A stretch of 64,000 nucleotides of DNA from JANSWY01 sp965228955 (lineage in GTDB: Bacteria > Bacteroidota > Bacteroidia > Cytophagales > Cyclobacteriaceae): positions 1,240,001 to 1,304,000 of the forward strand of contig OZ245848.1 in the NCBI GenBank assembly GCA_965228955.1, given 5' to 3'. Positions 61,923 to 64,000 of the stretch are shown here, in pieces. The notes under the pieces were generated by a model that was not told the DNA's origin, made no database searches, and was given only the letters and a program-made list of their open reading frames with translations. The position numbers and the translations under genes were made by a program. Each line of letters opens with the position of its first letter. Positions within the stretch are counted from its first letter, which is position 1.

Positions 61923-62387
61923 ATGATTAATGAGTTATCCATAATTACTAAAATATTAACGGTTGCGTTTAGCCTTGTAGTAATTTTGATTTTTGCAGCT
62001 CTGGTCGTTCCAGAAAAGTACCTTGCAGAACGACTATTACCTGGAGGTTGCGCAACAATTACTACAGATTCATATCTACCTACTCATCCACCTATTTTGA
62101 AAGATCTGGAAGGCTATAAGCTTTATAGTCGAAATTGTAGTCCTTGCCATGGTGTCTACAATAAGATAATTGGGCCAGAATTGGGTCAAGTTGCGGGACG
62201 TAGAGATTCATTGTGGATTACGGAATGGGTGAGGGATAATGAACTGTTACGCGAAACAGACACAGCAGCACAAAATGTATTTCTGGAGTATAACAAAGCA
62301 GTCTGTTTAAGAATTAGAAATTTTAGCGAGAAAGACATGTCAGACCTCATGACGTTTCTGCAAGAACAAAATAAGGTTAGCAGGTGA
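61923..62387 (+). CDS. Membrane-anchored cytochrome c
   Basis: A 154-residue protein with one N-terminal anchor helix (about residues 8-28) and a monohaem cytochrome c domain. The haem site is C72-x-x-C75-H76 (NCSPCHGVY) and a Met ligand lies in the C-terminal EKDMSDLMTFLQ segment. It probably carries electrons at the periplasmic face of the membrane; the partner oxidase is not in the window. The gene starts 2 bp after the TPR gene. Family placement beyond class I cytochrome c is not possible by eye. Confidence 0.88.
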   Translation: MINELSIITKILTVAFSLVVILIFAALVVPEKYLAERLLPGGCATITTDSYLPTHPPILKDLEGYKLYSRNCSPCHGVYNKIIGPELGQVAGRRDSLWITEWVRDNELLRETDTAAQNVFLEYNKAVCLRIRNFSEKDMSDLMTFLQEQNKVSR

Positions 62388-62476
62388 CTAAGTAAGTAGG
62401 GAAATATATAAATAAACAACCCGTAACCAGTAAAGCCTCCGAAGGAGGAAAACCCGCAACCCCGTTTCAAGTTTCC

Positions 62477-62518
62477 TGACAACTGACAACTGACAACTGA
62501 CAACTGACAACTGACAAC
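62477..62518. repeat. Heptamer tandem array, six perfect copies of TGACAAC
   Basis: Six uninterrupted perfect copies of TGACAAC (62477-62518). It is the most regular of the three heptamer arrays in the window. It lies 3 bp after the stop codon of the convergent minus-strand gene and about 90 bp after the cytochrome c gene. Confidence 0.93.
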
Positions 62519-62521
62519 TGT

Positions 62522-62947
62522 TCAAAAACCAAACTGAATCTTCTCACCATCCGGCATATCCTTAATCTGAAACGCCATCTCTCCACTGAATCTAATAAGC
62601 GCTTCCTGAGATATTTTTCCAAAGTTCCTTTCTTCAAAAAGTCCACCAAGGATTAGTGGAAGTTTTAAGCAATACTTTTCACCCTCATTCAATTCTCCTA
62701 AGGTGTTTTTAGCTGCTTCAACTATTTCTGTCATTTCCCAGCTCTTTTTGAACTGTTGTTCTTCTTTTACATCCTCCCAGATAACATCATTTGGTGCAAT
62801 CATTTCACATTGTAGTTCTTCTGGACAAATTCTCCAGTATTGTCCTTTGTCACTAATAAAGACGATATTACCAAACTCATTAGTTGCTGCTATAGATTCA
62901 GCAGTGACTCCCATCCATTTCCAGAATTCATTAATCTTATCCACCAT
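62522..62947 (-). CDS. DUF1851-like (T6SS immunity Tdi1-type) protein
   Basis: A 141-residue soluble protein whose pattern resembles DUF1851/Tdi1-C: a start with TAESIAATNEFGNIVFISDKGQYW, a middle GEKYCLKLPLILGGLFEERNFGKIS and the end SGEMAFQIKDMPDGEKIQFGF, where the KDxPDG segment is typical. In other bacteria Tdi1 is an immunity protein for a T6SS effector, but many members are not linked to toxins and no T6SS gene or toxin is nearby. The match is by eye, so the family name is only probable. A heptamer array lies right behind the stop. Confidence 0.55.
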   Translation of the reverse strand: MVDKINEFWKWMGVTAESIAATNEFGNIVFISDKGQYWRICPEELQCEMIAPNDVIWEDVKEEQQFKKSWEMTEIVEAAKNTLGELNEGEKYCLKLPLILGGLFEERNFGKISQEALIRFSGEMAFQIKDMPDGEKIQFGF

Positions 62948-62997
62948 AATAGTTCAAAGATATTACAACTAAACTTCACTTACAGTAGATTGCGATA

Positions 62998-63993
62998 ATG
63001 AGAAATTGGAATTACGTCTTGTTGTTTTTAACGCTTGTCCTGGGACTAACCAACTGTAACGAAAGAAAGGAGAAATCTATTTCTTTTTATCACTGGAAGT
63101 CCAAAACAAGTCAGGATCCACTGATTGATAGCGCACTTGTGAAAATGAGCTCCAATAGAGTTTATATGCATTATTTTGATGTAGACCTGGTCTCTAGTGG
63201 TGAGATTTTTCCGGTGTATGTGTTACAAGAAGTATCCGAAAATTTTAAGTCCTATGAGGTAGTCCCGGTTGTATTCATTACAAACAGAACCTTAAAGAAT
63301 TCAAACAACATAGATGATCTAGGCAGGAAGATTAATGAGTTGACAACACAAATTCATCAGAAGCACTTTGGTAGTCAGCCTAAGACCATTCAATTGGATT
63401 GTGATTGGAGTAAATCTACTATGGATAAATTCTTCAAGTTGGTAGAATTTTGTAAAAAGGATTTTGAAATCATTACAACAATAAGGCTGCATCAAATCAA
63501 ATATCAGAATGAAACCGGGGTGCCTCCTGCTGACAGAGGAGTACTTATGCTCTATAACGTGGGGGATTTAAAGAATGAAAGTGAAAACTCTATTCTGGAA
63601 ACATCAATAATCAAAAGTTATATATCTGAGAATTCCAGGTATCCGATTCCTTTGGATTTGGCGTTACCATTGTTTTCGCAAACAGTAATCAAAAACAACA
63701 GAGGGGAAGTAAGACTACTTAACCTGACGGATCAAACAGGGATAGAATCATCAGCTAATTTCAACAAGATTGGAAACGATCTTTATGAAGTTTTGCAGGA
63801 TACATTGTATCACGGCTTCTATCTTTCCGAAGGATACAGGTTGAAACTGGAGAAACTAACAGAAAATGAAGTGGTACAGGCCTATGAAATTGTGAAAAGT
63901 AGTAAATTAAATGTTGAGGAAGTGATCTTCTATAATTTGGACGAAGAGATTCTTAAAAACACTGATTTGAACTTTATTGTAGATCGATTATGA
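62998..63993 (+). CDS. Lipoprotein of unknown function, possible TIM-barrel fold
   Basis: A 331-residue protein with a lipoprotein signal; the lipidated Cys is about C20 (LTNC, then NERKEK). The mature part has no family I can name. It has recurring strand-helix pattern segments such as IQLDCDWSKSTMDKFFKLVE, ITTIRLHQIKY, RGVLMLYNVGDL and YPIPLDLALP, which look like barrel strands with acidic residues and may be a glycoside hydrolase-like fold. The stop overlaps the next gene's ATG by 4 bp, so it is the first gene of an operon leaving the window. Confidence 0.75.
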   Translation: MRNWNYVLLFLTLVLGLTNCNERKEKSISFYHWKSKTSQDPLIDSALVKMSSNRVYMHYFDVDLVSSGEIFPVYVLQEVSENFKSYEVVPVVFITNRTLKNSNNIDDLGRKINELTTQIHQKHFGSQPKTIQLDCDWSKSTMDKFFKLVEFCKKDFEIITTIRLHQIKYQNETGVPPADRGVLMLYNVGDLKNESENSILETSIIKSYISENSRYPIPLDLALPLFSQTVIKNNRGEVRLLNLTDQTGIESSANFNKIGNDLYEVLQDTLYHGFYLSEGYRLKLEKLTENEVVQAYEIVKSSKLNVEEVIFYNLDEEILKNTDLNFIVDRL

Positions 63994-64000
63994 AAAAGCT
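63990..64000 (+). CDS. Start of a downstream gene (truncated by window edge)
   Basis: ATGAAAAAGCT begins here with ATGA overlapping the TGA stop of the previous gene, a usual sign of translational coupling. Only three codons are visible (MKK). A signal peptide start is likely from this beginning, but nothing else can be said. Confidence 0.5.

Noticed and set aside
62477..62518. CRISPR-like repeats
   Set aside because: Units are 7 nt with no spacers, so this is a tandem repeat, not a CRISPR array; no cas genes in the window.
62522..62947. T6SS effector-immunity locus
   Set aside because: Only a weak immunity-type match; no toxin, no T6SS component and no adjacent effector gene.

Overview
The window looks like chromosomal DNA from a gliding-type marine or soil bacterium of the Bacteroidota, most likely order Cytophagales. 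The evidence is AT-rich DNA, promoters of the TTTG / TAnnTTTG type instead of sigma-70 boxes, an lpxC-fabZ fusion, a PorX-type response regulator with a PglZ domain, a gldC gene, a TonB-dependent receptor with a carboxypeptidase-like N-terminal domain, a UPF0365/flotillin-like protein and two proteins with type IX secretion (T9SS) C-terminal sorting domains. Species identity was not tested. Nearly all of the window is ordinary housekeeping and envelope sequence. I see no phage, integrase, transposase, CRISPR array or recognisable defence island.

Layout: 1-11.3 kb holds lpxC/fabZ (cut by the left edge), an HD phosphohydrolase, porX, tsaE, alanine dehydrogenase, a META-domain protein, valS, and fumarylacetoacetase with a flavin reductase. 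11.3-18.6 kb holds an epimerase and an APS reductase, a small regulon (membrane protein, winged-helix regulator, creD, Coq4-like protein) with two matching operators, a carotenoid-type FAD oxidoreductase, and an overlapping queD/ptpS-folE pair. 18.8-28 kb holds a K+-dependent membrane pyrophosphatase, a large membrane protein, the helicase and phosphoesterase of the ligase-associated DNA repair set separated by a DUF2147 gene, and an ECF sigma factor with a putative anti-sigma protein. 28.1-34.2 kb is a compact envelope and metabolism run: ftsX, DUF3098, uppP, truB, ribF, a 3-oxoacid CoA-transferase pair, an M48 protease and gldC.

34.4-50.9 kb holds the TonB-dependent receptor, a fasciclin lipoprotein, tRNA-Arg, sucC, a lolD-like ATPase, a DMT transporter, two tandem T9SS surface proteins, gap and tRNA-Glu. 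51-64 kb holds a DUF2961 (GH172-type) protein, arginase-family enzyme, floA, pyruvate carboxylase, DUF1353, galE, a sterol-desaturase-like enzyme, a TPR protein, a cytochrome c, a DUF1851-like protein and a lipoprotein operon running off the right edge.

The least ordinary signals are non-coding. Three intergenic arrays of heptamer repeats (11241-11317, 39718-39766, 62477-62518) have different unit sequences but the same 7-nt period. A pair of near-identical inverted-repeat operators brackets a winged-helix regulator. There is a G-rich, strand-skewed 100-nt block beside lolD. Several perfect palindromes lie upstream of surface-protein genes. Strong intrinsic terminators sit at many gene ends.
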